64,000 nt of DNA from Patulibacter sp. SYSU D01012 (GCF_017916475.1 NZ_JAFMTB010000002.1:62001-126000); one strand, 5' to 3'. Shown: positions 33,486 through 42,050, numbered from the stretch's first letter. Translations and numbers: made by a program. Notes: generated by a model from the sequence alone, not told the origin.

Positions 33486-34801
33486 GCGACGCGCTCGACG
33501 AGGCGGTCGCCGCGCAGGCGGCCTGGATGGAGGACCTGCTCGTCGAGCTCGTCGCCGCGCCGACGGTGCTCGGCGCGGAGGAGGCCGGCCAGGCCGTCAT
33601 GGCCCGCGCGTTCGCGGACTGCGGCCTGGACCCCGTCGACGTACCGCTCGACGCGCGGGCGCTGCGCGCCGACCCGCACGCCTCGCCGTTCTCGTGGGAC
33701 GTCGCCGGCAAGCGCAACGTCGTGGCGACGTGGGCCGGGGAGGACCCGGACCGCGGCCGCTCGCTCGTGCTCAACGGGCACGTCGACGTCGTCCCGCCGG
33801 CGGCCGCGGACCTGTGGACCGGGGACCCGTTCGTCCCGCGCCGCGACGGCGACTGGCTCTACGGCCGCGGCGCGGGCGACATGAAGGCGGGCCTCGTGGC
33901 GATGACGGGCGCGGTGCGCGCCCTGCGGGCCAGCGGGGTGCGCCTGCGGGGCGACCTGCACCTGCAGTCCGTCGTCGAGGAGGAGTGCACCGGCAACGGC
34001 ACGCTGGCGTGCCTGCTGGCGGGCCACGGCGACGGCGCCGACGCGGCGGTCCTGACGGAGCCGCACCCCGACCACCTGACGCTGGCTCAGGTCGGCGTGC
34101 TGTGGTTCCACGTCGACGTGCGCGGCGTCCCGGCCCACGCGGCGCGGGCCGCGGCGCTCGGACGCAACGCCTTCGACGCCGCCGGGCGCATCCTGGACGC
34201 GCTGCGCGGCCTGGAGGGCGAGCTCAACGCGGAGCGCCACGCGCACGCGTGGTACCGGGACCACGAGCACCCCATCGCCCTGAACCCCGGCGTGGTGGGC
34301 GCCGGCGACTGGACGTCGACGGTGCCCGCGGCCTGCACGCTCTCGTGCCGACTGGGCCTGTACCCCGGCCAGGACCCCGCGGCGATCATGGCGCGCGTCG
34401 AGACGACCGTCGCCCGCGCCGCCGCGTCGGATCCGTTCCTCGTCGCCCGGCCGCCGGTCGTCCGCTACGACGGCTTCCGCTGCGAGGGCTCCGTGGTGGA
34501 CGAGGACGAGCCGCTCGTCAGGGCGTTGAGCGCCGCGTACGCCGGGGTGCACGGGACGCCGCCGGCGCTGCAGGCGACGACCGCCACGACCGACGCGCGC
34601 CACTTCGTGCGCCGCGGGACGCCGGCGGTGTGCTTCGGACCGAGAGCCGAGGAGATCCACGGCATCGACGAGCGCGTGTCGTGCGCGTCGATGGTCGAGA
34701 CGGCGCGCGTGCTGGCGCGCTTCGTTCGGACGTGGTGTGGGGAGACAACCGAGGTGCGCGCGGGGGCGCGCACAGGAGGAGAGACCGATGGCAACAGCTG
34801 A
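33482..34801 (+). CDS. M20 family amidohydrolase (ArgE/DapE-like)
   Basis: A 439-residue dizinc M20 peptidase/deacylase. Metal site: H100 in 'NGHVDVVPP', D133 in 'GRGAGDMKAG', catalytic E167 and ligand E168 in 'VVEEECTGNG', E193 in 'LTEPHPDHL', and a C-terminal His in 'EIHGIDERV'. The lid domain (about 200-320) contains 'GVPAHAARA'. M20 enzymes of this group hydrolyse amide bonds of N-acyl amino acids and similar compounds. In this operon it could split a glutamyl or N-acyl amide intermediate, which is inference only. GTG start overlaps the dehydrogenase stop; its end runs 14 nt into the permease gene. Confidence 0.87.
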   Translation: MSDALDEAVAAQAAWMEDLLVELVAAPTVLGAEEAGQAVMARAFADCGLDPVDVPLDARALRADPHASPFSWDVAGKRNVVATWAGEDPDRGRSLVLNGHVDVVPPAAADLWTGDPFVPRRDGDWLYGRGAGDMKAGLVAMTGAVRALRASGVRLRGDLHLQSVVEEECTGNGTLACLLAGHGDGADAAVLTEPHPDHLTLAQVGVLWFHVDVRGVPAHAARAAALGRNAFDAAGRILDALRGLEGELNAERHAHAWYRDHEHPIALNPGVVGAGDWTSTVPAACTLSCRLGLYPGQDPAAIMARVETTVARAAASDPFLVARPPVVRYDGFRCEGSVVDEDEPLVRALSAAYAGVHGTPPALQATTATTDARHFVRRGTPAVCFGPRAEEIHGIDERVSCASMVETARVLARFVRTWCGETTEVRAGARTGGETDGNS

Positions 34802-36338
34802 CACGACCGCGGTGACCGCCGCGGCCACGACCGCGCAACGGGCGGAGGGCGGGCTGCACCGCCGCGCGCTCGGCGTGCCCGACCTGGTGTTCTTCATCGT
34901 CGCCGCGTCGGCACCGCTGACGGCGGTCGCCGGCGGGCAGGCCACGACGTACCTCGTGACGGGCAACAAGGGCATCCCGCTCCTGTTCGTCCCGCTGGGC
35001 GTCGTCCTGGCGCTGTTCGCGGTGGGCTACGCCGCGATGAGCCGCCACGTCGCGGACGCGGGAGCGTTCTACACGTACGTCGCCCGCGGCCTGGGGCGCA
35101 TGCCCGGGGTGGCGGCGGCGTTCGTCGCGCTCGTGGCCTACAACGCGATGCAGTTCGGGATCTACGGGCTCTTCGGCGTCGCGTTCGGCGCGTTCGCCGC
35201 GGACAAGCTCGGGATCACGCTCGACTGGTACTGGTGGTGTCTGGCCGCCGCGGCGGTGATCGCGCTGCTCGGCGTGCTGCGGGTCGACCTGAACGCCCGC
35301 GTGCTCGCGGTCATCCTCGTGCTCGAGGTCGTCGCCGTCGTCATCTTCGACGTGGCGGTCGTCGCGGACCCCGGTCCGCAGGGCCTCTCGGGCGCGGGCT
35401 TCGACCCCGGCAACGCGACGGGCTCCGCGCTCGGCGCGGCGCTCGTCTTCGGCGTCGCGTCGTTCGTCGGCTTCGAGTCCGCGGCGATCTACAGCGAGGA
35501 GTGCAAGGACCCCAAGCGGACGGTGGCGCGGGCGACGTTCATCGCGGTCGCCGTCGTCGCGGTGTTCTACGCGCTGTCGAGCTGGCTGCTGGCCAACGCC
35601 GTCGGCCCCGACACGATGGTCGACCCGCAGGCGCTCGTCGCCGGCGGCTTCACCACGGCCGACGGCGCCGCGCCGGACCCGACGACCGTCCTGATCGGCT
35701 CCGGCACGGAGCGGCTGGGCGCGGTGTGGGGCGACGTGGCGTCGCTCCTGTTCGCCACGAGCCTCTTCGCCGCGCTGCTGAGCTTCCACAACGCGGTGGC
35801 GCGGTACGGCTTCGCGCTGGGGCGCGAGGGCGTCTTCCCCCGCGCGTTCGCCCGGGTCAGCCCGCGGACCGGCGCGCCCGTGACCGCCTCGGTGGTGCAG
35901 ACCGTCCTGGCCGTCGTCGTGGTCGGGGTCTTCGCCCTGCTCGGCAAGGATCCCGTCCTGACGCTCTTCACGTGGCTGACCAACCTGGGCGCGCTGGGCG
36001 TCGTCGCGCTCATGGCGCTCACGTCGTTCGCCGTCGTCGCGTTCTTCCGCCGGCGGGAGACCCCGGACGGCGGGCCGTGGCGCACGGTCGTCGCTCCGGT
36101 GCTCGCGGGCCTCGCGCTCCTGGCGATCCTGGTCCTCGGCGTCGTCAACTTCAACGTGCTGATCACGGGCGCCACGGACGCCCCGCTCGACGCGATGTCC
36201 GTCGTGCTGCCGCTGCTGCTGCTCGCCGCGGGCGCGCTCGGCGTGGCGGTCGCGGCCATCCTGCGCCGCCGGAGCCCCGCGCGCTACGCGGCGATCGGGC
36301 AGCCGACGCGCACCGAGCAGGTCGAGCACATCTCCTGA
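34788..36338 (+). CDS. APC-superfamily amino acid/amine permease
   Basis: A 516-residue APC-family transporter with about 12 membrane helices. The first helix region reads 'ALGVPDLVFFIVAASAPLTAVAGGQ' (unwound TM1 with small residues), followed by 'RHVADAGAFYTYVARGLGR', 'FVGFESAAIYSEECKDPKRTVARAT' (TM6/loop signature) and 'FHNAVARYGFALGREGVFP'. These permeases exchange or import amino acids and amines by proton coupling. As the last gene of the catabolic operon it probably imports the nitrogenous substrate. ATG 34788 has a strong AGGAGGAGAG and overlaps the M20 gene by 14 nt. A hairpin lies just downstream. Confidence 0.9.
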   Translation: MATADTTAVTAAATTAQRAEGGLHRRALGVPDLVFFIVAASAPLTAVAGGQATTYLVTGNKGIPLLFVPLGVVLALFAVGYAAMSRHVADAGAFYTYVARGLGRMPGVAAAFVALVAYNAMQFGIYGLFGVAFGAFAADKLGITLDWYWWCLAAAAVIALLGVLRVDLNARVLAVILVLEVVAVVIFDVAVVADPGPQGLSGAGFDPGNATGSALGAALVFGVASFVGFESAAIYSEECKDPKRTVARATFIAVAVVAVFYALSSWLLANAVGPDTMVDPQALVAGGFTTADGAAPDPTTVLIGSGTERLGAVWGDVASLLFATSLFAALLSFHNAVARYGFALGREGVFPRAFARVSPRTGAPVTASVVQTVLAVVVVGVFALLGKDPVLTLFTWLTNLGALGVVALMALTSFAVVAFFRRRETPDGGPWRTVVAPVLAGLALLAILVLGVVNFNVLITGATDAPLDAMSVVLPLLLLAAGALGVAVAAILRRRSPARYAAIGQPTRTEQVEHIS

Positions 36339-36347
36339 CGCGCGGAC

Positions 36348-36387
36348 CGACCGGCCGGCCGACCGCGCCCGGTGGCCCGGCCGGTCG
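36348..36387. terminator. Bidirectional hairpin ending the catabolic operon
   Basis: CGACCGGCCGG (36348-36358) pairs with CCGGCCGGTCG (36377-36387), 11 bp, between the stops of convergent genes. Confidence 0.6.
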
Positions 36388-36738
36388 TCAGGAGCGCGGG
36401 TCGTCCGGCCGGTCGGTCGTGATGGTCTGCTCGACCGGGGGCTCGCCGGGCCAGTGGCCCTCGCGCTGCATCGTCTCGCGGCGCGCGCGGTCCTCCGTGC
36501 GCTCGCCGTTGGACGCCAGCCCGTAGCGGACGATGCGGTCCGCGACGAAGGCGATGACGGCCGCGAGCGCGAAGAGGATCGTCAGCGTCTCGCTGCCGAG
36601 GACGGCGGCGACCGCGGCGGCCAGCAGCAGGACCGCCGGCAGCAGGAAGCGGGCGGCCTGGACGCCGACGCGGGTGCCCTGCTCGCGGATCGGCTCGCCG
36701 GTGGCGGGGTCGTGCGGGGTGGGCTGAACGGTGGGCAT
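36388..36738 (-). CDS. Small two-helix membrane protein
   Basis: A 116-residue protein: a polar N-terminus (TPHDPATGEPIREQGTRVG), two adjacent membrane helices (FLLPAVLLLAAAVAAVLG; LTILFALAAVIAFVADRIV, about residues 31-69) and a charged tail with 'MQREGHWPGEPPVEQ'. No family is recognised. The ATG at 36736-36738 follows a GAAGGAG ideally spaced, which excludes the longer in-frame ORF. It stands between the catabolic operon and the DASS transporter, with which it shares orientation, but 65 nt separate the two genes and no link can be shown. Confidence 0.6.
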   Translation of the reverse strand: MPTVQPTPHDPATGEPIREQGTRVGVQAARFLLPAVLLLAAAVAAVLGSETLTILFALAAVIAFVADRIVRYGLASNGERTEDRARRETMQREGHWPGEPPVEQTITTDRPDDPRS

Positions 36739-36803
36739 GCAGGCTCCTTCGGGGGAGGGAACGTCCCGCACCCTCTACCCGCTGGCGCACGCGGCACGCG
36801 GCG

Positions 36804-38393
36804 TCACACCAGGCCGACCACCCCGGCCATGACGGTCACGCCCAGCACGATCACGACGGCGCCGATGACGTCGAACACGACGCCCGACCGCACCATCTTC
36901 GTGATCGGCACCATGCCCGAGCCGTAGACGATGGCGTTCGGCGGGGTCGAGACGGGCAGCGCGAACCCGTACGACGAGCCGAAGATGGCGGCGAGCGCCG
37001 GGATCAGCGGCTCGACGCCGGCGGACTGGGCGATCGGCAGGACGATCGGGACGACGATCGACACGCTCGCCGTGTTCGACGTCGTCTCCGAGATGATCAC
37101 GGCGACCACCGTCGCGAGCAGCGTGATCGTCAGGAGCTGCGACAGGCCGAGCGCGTCCGCCAGGTTGGTGCCGACGACCTTCGCCAGCCCGGTGTCCGCC
37201 AGCAGCCCGCCCAGCGCGATGCCGGACCCGAACAGCACGATCGTGCCCCAGTCGATCCGGACGGCGTCGCTCCACGCGAGCGTGAAGCGGCGCCGGGCCC
37301 AGTCGACCGGCAGGACGAAGAGCAGCGCGGCGGCGAGGATGGCGACGGCACCCTCGTCGGCGCGATCCAGGACGTCCTGGTAGACCTGCGACCCGTCGCC
37401 GAGGATCAGGCCGATCAGCCCGGGCAGCACCCAGAGCGCGACCGCGACGCCGAACGCGAGCATCGTGTTGCGCTCGCCGCGCGACATCGGCCCGAGCTTC
37501 GCCCGCTCCTCGCGCACGTACGCCTCGGCACCCTCGATCCGCCGCACCTCGGGGCGGTTGAGGAGCAGCAGGACGACGCACAGCACGACGAACATCACCA
37601 GGACGATCGGGGCGGCCGTCGCGACCCAGTCGAAGAACGTGATGCGCGTGTCCGTGCTCTGCTCGATGAGCTCCCGGCCGATCAGGTTGGGCGGGCTGCC
37701 GATCGGCGTGAGCAGGCCGCCGATCGAGGCCGCGTAGGCGATCATCAGCATGAGCGCCGTCGCGAACCGCAGGCGCGTCGGGTCGCGGTCGCCGTCGGCC
37801 TGCTCGGCCACCATGCCCGAGAGCGTGGCGACGATCCCCATGCCGATGGGGAAGAGCATCGCGGCCGCGGCGGTGTTCGAGATGAACGCCGACAGCGTCG
37901 CCGAGATGACCCCGAAGGCGATGATCGTCCGCGTCGTCGACCGCGCGACTCCCGGCACGCTGAGGACGCCGAACGCGAAGCGCCGGTCCAGGCCGTGCAC
38001 GCGCATGGCCTGCGCGATCACGAAGCCGCCGATGAACAGGAAGATCGTCGACGAGGAGAACGCGCCGAAGACGACGTCGGCGGGCGGATCCTCGGCGTCG
38101 GCGGGCACCGCCTTCAGCACCACCGCGAGGGCCAGGCCCAGGAGCGCCGTGACGGGGATGGGGATCGCCTCCGTCAACCACCACGTGATGACGAAGACGA
38201 AGACGGCGGCCAGCCGCTGCTGCTCGGGCTCGAGCCCCAGGGGCAGGACCAGCAGCAGGACCAGCAGGACCGGGCCGAGGATCAGGCCGACCGTGCGCCG
38301 CCCGCGCTCGAAGCGCTCCTCCCGCGGGGAGAGCTTCTCGGCCTGCTCGTCGAGCGTCTGGTAGGTGCCGCCGGGGGCGGCCGCGTCGGTCAT
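36804..38393 (-). CDS. DASS (SLC13) family Na+/carboxylate symporter
   Basis: A 529-residue divalent-anion:sodium symporter with about 12 helices. It carries the family's repeated SNT motifs, 'FISNTAAAAMLFPIG' near 175 and 'SETTSNTASVSIVVPIVLPIA' near 445, which form the sodium and carboxylate sites, plus 'WWLTEAIPIPVTALLGL' and a C-terminal 'GFALPVSTPPNAIVYGSG'. It probably imports C4-dicarboxylates or related organic acids. A charged insert (RPEVRRIEGAEAYVREERAK) follows the central loop. ATG at 38391-38393 with a GGGAGACCCC leader. Divergent from the VOC dioxygenase gene across 147 bp that holds a palindromic operator. Confidence 0.9.
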   Translation of the reverse strand: MTDAAAPGGTYQTLDEQAEKLSPREERFERGRRTVGLILGPVLLVLLLVLPLGLEPEQQRLAAVFVFVITWWLTEAIPIPVTALLGLALAVVLKAVPADAEDPPADVVFGAFSSSTIFLFIGGFVIAQAMRVHGLDRRFAFGVLSVPGVARSTTRTIIAFGVISATLSAFISNTAAAAMLFPIGMGIVATLSGMVAEQADGDRDPTRLRFATALMLMIAYAASIGGLLTPIGSPPNLIGRELIEQSTDTRITFFDWVATAAPIVLVMFVVLCVVLLLLNRPEVRRIEGAEAYVREERAKLGPMSRGERNTMLAFGVAVALWVLPGLIGLILGDGSQVYQDVLDRADEGAVAILAAALLFVLPVDWARRRFTLAWSDAVRIDWGTIVLFGSGIALGGLLADTGLAKVVGTNLADALGLSQLLTITLLATVVAVIISETTSNTASVSIVVPIVLPIAQSAGVEPLIPALAAIFGSSYGFALPVSTPPNAIVYGSGMVPITKMVRSGVVFDVIGAVVIVLGVTVMAGVVGLV

Positions 38394-38468
38394 GGGGTCT
38401 CCCGTCGTGGCGCCTCGACGCTATCCGGGCGGCCTGACGTGGGGCAAGTGCACGCCCGAACCCAAGTA

Positions 38469-38482
38469 GTTGCACGTGCAAC
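38469..38482. promoter_or_regulatory. 14-bp perfect palindrome over the VOC promoter -35
   Basis: GTTGCACGTGCAAC is a perfect palindrome that overlaps the -35 of the VOC gene, the position of a repressor operator. The form suits a dimeric MarR-type or similar regulator; no regulator gene is adjacent. Confidence 0.65.
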
Positions 38483-38498
38483 CGAACGGCGCTATGCT
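38470..38498 (+). promoter_or_regulatory. Housekeeping-type promoter of the VOC dioxygenase gene
   Basis: -35 TTGCAC (38470-38475), 17-bp spacer, -10 TATGCT (38493-38498), followed by a 5' leader of about 35 nt with GGAGG before ATG 38541. One of the few clear -35/-10 promoters in the window. Confidence 0.75.
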
Positions 38499-38540
38499 CG
38501 TCCCACGACGGGCGGGATGGCCGCCCGGGACGGAGGAACC

Positions 38541-39467
38541 ATGAAGCTCGAGGGCCTGCACCACGTCACGATGATCACGGGCGACGCCCAGCGGATCGTC
38601 GACTTCTACGCCGACGTCCTCGGCCTGCGCCTGGTCAAGACGACGGTCAACTTCGACCAGCCCGAGGCGTACCACCTGTACTTCGGCGACGAGGCCGGCA
38701 GCCCCGGCTCGATCCTCACCTGGTTCGAGTTCGCCGGCGCCCGCCCGGGCCGTCCCGGCGCGGGGATGGTCCACCGCCTGGTGCTGGCGGTCCCGACCGC
38801 CGAGAGCCTGGACTTCTGGGCCGGCCGCCTGGCCACCCGCGGGGTCGACGCCCGCCGCGACGGCGACGGGCTGCGCTTCGCCGACCCGGACGGGCTCGAG
38901 CTCGAGCTGCTGCCGCACGACATCGGGGCCGCCCTGCGCGCCGAGCACCCCGACGTGCCGCAGGAGCACGCGATCACGGGCATCCAGGGCGCCCGCGCCT
39001 ACGCCCGCGACCCGCACGCCGACGACCCGGTCCTCACCCGCCTGCTGGGCTTCGACGCCGACGGGCCCGGCAGGTTCGTCGCCCGCGGGGAGGAGCGCCA
39101 CGTGCACTGGACGCTCGATCCGGCGCCGGCCGAGCGGGGCGTCCCCGGGGCCGGCACGGTGCACCACATCGCCTGGGCCTCGCGCGACGAGGACCACGAG
39201 GGCTGGCGGCAGCGTCTCGCCGCGGCGGGCGCGCACGTCACCCCGGTGATCGACCGCGACTACTTCGACGCGATCTACTTCCGCGAGCCTCGGGGCGTGC
39301 TGTTCGAGATCGCCACCCTCGGGCCGGGCTTCGCGACCGACGAGGACGCGGCGCACCTGGGCGAGGAGCTGCGCCTGCCGACCCAGCACGAGCCGCTGCG
39401 GGCCCAGCTCGGCCGGCTGCTGACGCCGCTGACGCACCCCCGCACGCACGAGCGCATCCGCGCGTGA
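38541..39467 (+). CDS. VOC ring-cleaving dioxygenase (MhqO/LinE-PcpA-like)
   Basis: A 308-residue two-domain VOC protein. Iron ligands are His8 in 'GLHHVTMIT', a His in 'GTVHHIAWAS' near 217 and Glu in 'GVLFEIATLGPGF' near 271, the pattern of the hydroquinone/catechol-type extradiol enzymes MhqO, MhqA and PcpA. Motifs 'DFYADVLGLRLVKTTVNFDQPEAYHLYFGD' (opening) and 'YFDAIYFREPRGVLFEIAT' (end) are diagnostic. In Bacillus such genes answer quinone or electrophile stress under MarR-type repressors, which fits the palindrome in this promoter. ATG 38541 has GGAGG 4 nt upstream. Monocistronic, ending in a strong hairpin. Confidence 0.88.
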   Translation: MKLEGLHHVTMITGDAQRIVDFYADVLGLRLVKTTVNFDQPEAYHLYFGDEAGSPGSILTWFEFAGARPGRPGAGMVHRLVLAVPTAESLDFWAGRLATRGVDARRDGDGLRFADPDGLELELLPHDIGAALRAEHPDVPQEHAITGIQGARAYARDPHADDPVLTRLLGFDADGPGRFVARGEERHVHWTLDPAPAERGVPGAGTVHHIAWASRDEDHEGWRQRLAAAGAHVTPVIDRDYFDAIYFREPRGVLFEIATLGPGFATDEDAAHLGEELRLPTQHEPLRAQLGRLLTPLTHPRTHERIRA

Positions 39468-39471
39468 CCCG

Positions 39472-39509
39472 CGGGCGGTGGTCCCGCCACAGCGCGGGGC
39501 CACCGCCCG
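39472..39509 (+). terminator. Strong hairpin after the VOC dioxygenase gene
   Basis: CGGGCGGTGG (39472-39481) pairs with CCACCGCCCG (39500-39509). The stem continues through a G-U pair and CCCGC/GCGGG to a 6-nt loop (39488-39493). It starts 5 nt past the stop. Confidence 0.75.
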
Positions 39510-39558
39510 GTGGAGCCGGCCCTGTCGCCGGGCCCGCCGGGGCGGCCAGCATGGGGTC

Positions 39559-40452
39559 GTGCCCCGCGTCAGTCCCGCCGTCCTGCGCGCCGTCGTGCGC
39601 GTCGCCCTGCGTCCCGCGCTCGGGCCACCCGTGCCGTGGGCCGCGCAGCGCGCGTGGATGGCGGCGTTCTCGGCCACGACCCGGCCGCCCGCCGGCGTCG
39701 CCACGGCGCGCGAGGAGCTCGGCGGCCGCCCGGCGCTGCGACTGACGCCCGCGGTGGGGCGCCACGACGGGCCGGCCGCGGTCCTGCTGCTCCACGGCGG
39801 GGCCTACACCACGGGCTCCGCGACCACCCACCGCGCGTTCGCCGGCCGCCTCGCCGCCGCCGCGGGCGCGCCGGTCCACCTGCTCGAGTACCGCCTGGCG
39901 CCCGAGCACCCGTACCCCGCGGCGCTCGACGACGCCGCCGCCGCGTTCGCCGCGCTGGCGGAGCGGGCGGGCGGCGCGGACCGGACCTGGCTCGTCGGCG
40001 ACTCCGCGGGGGCCGGCCTGGCCGTCGCGCTCTGCGCGCGGCTGCACGAGGCGGACCGGCCGGGCCCTGCGGCCCTGGGCCTGGTCTGCCCGTGGCTCGA
40101 CACGACGCTCTCCGCCGCGTCCGTGCGACGCAACCGTCGCCGTGAGCCGCTGCTGCGGGCGGCCTGGCTGCGGCGCTCCGCGGCGGCGTACCGCGGCGGC
40201 GCCGCGATGCCCGAGGCGCTCTGGGCGCCGCCCGACGCGCTGCCGCCCGTCGTGCTGCACGGCGCCGGCGACGACCTGCTGGTCGACGACGCCGACCGGC
40301 TGGCGGCCCGGCTGGCGCGCGCGGGGCGGCCGTGCACGTACGCCCGCTTCGACGGGCGCCCGCACGACTTCCACCTGTTCGCCGGCACGACCCACGACGC
40401 GGACGCCGCGGTCGACCGGCTGGCGCGCGAGCTGCGCGCGGCGGCCCCCTAG
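39559..40452 (+). CDS. Alpha/beta hydrolase (HSL/acetyl esterase type)
   Basis: A 297-residue hydrolase of the hormone-sensitive-lipase / AB-hydrolase-3 group. The oxyanion motif is 'LLHGGAYTTGS' (HGG, near residue 78), the nucleophile elbow 'VGDSAGAGLAVAL' (Ser near 151), with 'DDLLVDDADRLAARL' and 'PHDFHLFAG' supplying the acid and His. It should hydrolyse short-chain esters, including lipid or xenobiotic esters; the substrate is unknown. The first 50 residues are a cap region. GTG 39559 chosen as the start closest to the family N-terminus. It lies 92 nt after the VOC gene, beyond that gene's terminator, so it is probably separate. Confidence 0.85.
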   Translation: MPRVSPAVLRAVVRVALRPALGPPVPWAAQRAWMAAFSATTRPPAGVATAREELGGRPALRLTPAVGRHDGPAAVLLLHGGAYTTGSATTHRAFAGRLAAAAGAPVHLLEYRLAPEHPYPAALDDAAAAFAALAERAGGADRTWLVGDSAGAGLAVALCARLHEADRPGPAALGLVCPWLDTTLSAASVRRNRRREPLLRAAWLRRSAAAYRGGAAMPEALWAPPDALPPVVLHGAGDDLLVDDADRLAARLARAGRPCTYARFDGRPHDFHLFAGTTHDADAAVDRLARELRAAAP

Positions 40453-40897
40453 CCGCCGTCGCGGCCGGTCCCGCGCCCCGACGGTCGCAGCCCCCGACGC
40501 GATGTAGGCGCCGTACGCGCGCCGATACGCGATCGATATCCGCCGGATGCGACCCTGGCACCCGCGCCCGGCATCTTGATGACACCGGCCGAGCGGGAGG
40601 GCCGGGGGACACGGGACAGACACTTCCCGCACAACACGACGGACGTCGGAGCCTCCGGGACGGGGCACCGACGACCGCACCACGGCGAGCCGCCTCCGGG
40701 ACGGGGCGACGCTCGCCAGCCCGGCACGCCGCCTCGCTCCCGCGGGGAGGCGGGTCGCGCAGGGGGACACGGCAGACGCCCTCGGGACCACGGTTCCGGG
40801 GGCGCTCGTCGTTCCCGGAAGCCCCGCGCGGTCGCCGTCCGGACCGCCGACCGCTCCCCGCCCGCCTCACGCCGCCGGACGGACGGCGACGCGCCGG
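40453..40897. other. Gene-free 445-bp gap between convergent genes
   Basis: No coding frame here has convincing content: the long open frames encode Arg/Pro/Gly-rich noise. The stretch contains a 16-nt direct repeat, GCCTCCGGGACGGGGC, at 40651-40666 and 40692-40707 (41-bp period), an AT-richer patch 'GATCGATATC' near 40530 and small dyads such as CTCCCGCGGGGAG near 40738. It could hold a small RNA or terminator structures. It matches no riboswitch I know. Confidence 0.5.
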
Positions 40898-41989
40898 TCA
40901 GCCGCCCGGCGTCAGCCCCGCCTCGTGCGCCAGCCGCCGGACGAGGGCGCCCGCCGGCTCGTCGGTGACCGCCGCCCAGCCCGTGCCCGCCCACAGGTGC
41001 GCTACGTCCGCGTCGCCCGCGCGCGTCGCCGCCGCGCGCAGCGGCCGCGTCAGGTGGTGCAGCTCGGGGTACGCCGCGGGCGCGTCCTGCCCCTCGCGCG
41101 CCAGGACGTTGGCGAGCGCACGGGCCGGCCGGCCCGTGAACGCGCGGGTGACGACCGTGCCGGCGAAGCGGCCCTCGAGCAGGCAGCGACGGTGCAGGGC
41201 GGAGGTGCCGGCCTCGGGCGTGGTCAGGAACGCCGTGCCGAGCTGGACGGCCTGGGCGCCGGCGCGCAGCGCCCCGCGCACCCCGGCGCCGGTCATGATC
41301 CCGCCGGCCGCGACGAGCGGCAGGGGCGTGGCGGCCGCGACGTCGGCCAGCAGCGTCCGGAGCGGGAGCGCCGGACCGCCCTCGGGGTCCGCCGGGTCGT
41401 CGGCGAACAGGCTGCGGTGCCCGCCCGCCTCGTGCCCCTGGACGCAGAGCGCGTCGACGCCCGCGGCCTCCGCGCGCACGGCGTCGGCGACCGACGTGAC
41501 GGTGGCGACCACCGCGGCGCCCGTGGCGTCCCGGACCCCGGCGATGACCTCGGGCACCGGCACGCCGAACGTCAGGCTGACGACGGCGGGGCGGTGGGCG
41601 CGCACGACGTCGAGCTTGGCCGCGAACCCGTCGTCGTCCCAGCGCGGCTCCCCGAGCGCGACGCCGTGCCGCTCGGCCAGGGGCGCCAGGCGCTGCGCGT
41701 ACGCCGCGATCGCGTCCGGCGCGCCCTGGCGCGGCGTGGGAACGAACAGGTTGATGCCCCACGGCCCGGTCCACGCGGCGGTCAGCCGGGCGATCGCCTC
41801 CTCGACCGCGTCGGCGGGCAGGTAGCCCGCGGCGAGGAACCCCAGGCCGCCGGCCGCGCCGACGGCGGCCACGAGCTCGGGCGTGCTGGGGCCGCCGGCC
41901 ATCGGCGCCGCCCAGATCGGCAGGGCGGGGCGCCGGTCGGCGGGCAGGCGGTCGGCGAGGGACGGAGCGGGAGCGGCGGGCATCGGCAC
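40898..41989 (-). CDS. Nitronate monooxygenase (NMO) family flavoprotein
   Basis: A 363-residue FMN-dependent TIM-barrel enzyme of the nitronate monooxygenase (2-nitropropane dioxygenase-like) family. Features: 'PIWAAPMAGGPSTPELVAAVGAAGGLGFLAAGYL' (N-terminal FMN loop), 'WGINLFVP', 'VDALCVQGHEAGGHRS' (catalytic His and phosphate loop), 'LPLVAAGGIMTGAGVRGALRAGAQAVQLGTAFL'. It oxidises nitronates such as propionate 3-nitronate, detoxifying nitro compounds; some members act on other substrates. The start is uncertain: GTG 41987-41989 or ATG 41981-41983, neither with a good Shine-Dalgarno. It may share a transcript with no neighbour; a -10-like TAGCGT lies further upstream. Confidence 0.88.
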   Translation of the reverse strand: MPMPAAPAPSLADRLPADRRPALPIWAAPMAGGPSTPELVAAVGAAGGLGFLAAGYLPADAVEEAIARLTAAWTGPWGINLFVPTPRQGAPDAIAAYAQRLAPLAERHGVALGEPRWDDDGFAAKLDVVRAHRPAVVSLTFGVPVPEVIAGVRDATGAAVVATVTSVADAVRAEAAGVDALCVQGHEAGGHRSLFADDPADPEGGPALPLRTLLADVAAATPLPLVAAGGIMTGAGVRGALRAGAQAVQLGTAFLTTPEAGTSALHRRCLLEGRFAGTVVTRAFTGRPARALANVLAREGQDAPAAYPELHHLTRPLRAAATRAGDADVAHLWAGTGWAAVTDEPAGALVRRLAHEAGLTPGG

Positions 41990-42050
41990 GGGCGGGGGAG
42001 GGCGCGACCGGGACGCTACGCCCCGAGGCGGCCGGGCGGGCGCCCGCCCG

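Noticed and set aside
40576-40968. 130-codon plus-strand ORF in the gene-free gap
   Set aside because: Composition is almost only Arg, Gly, Pro and Ala, it overlaps the nitronate monooxygenase end, and no Shine-Dalgarno or -10 at proper spacing is present.
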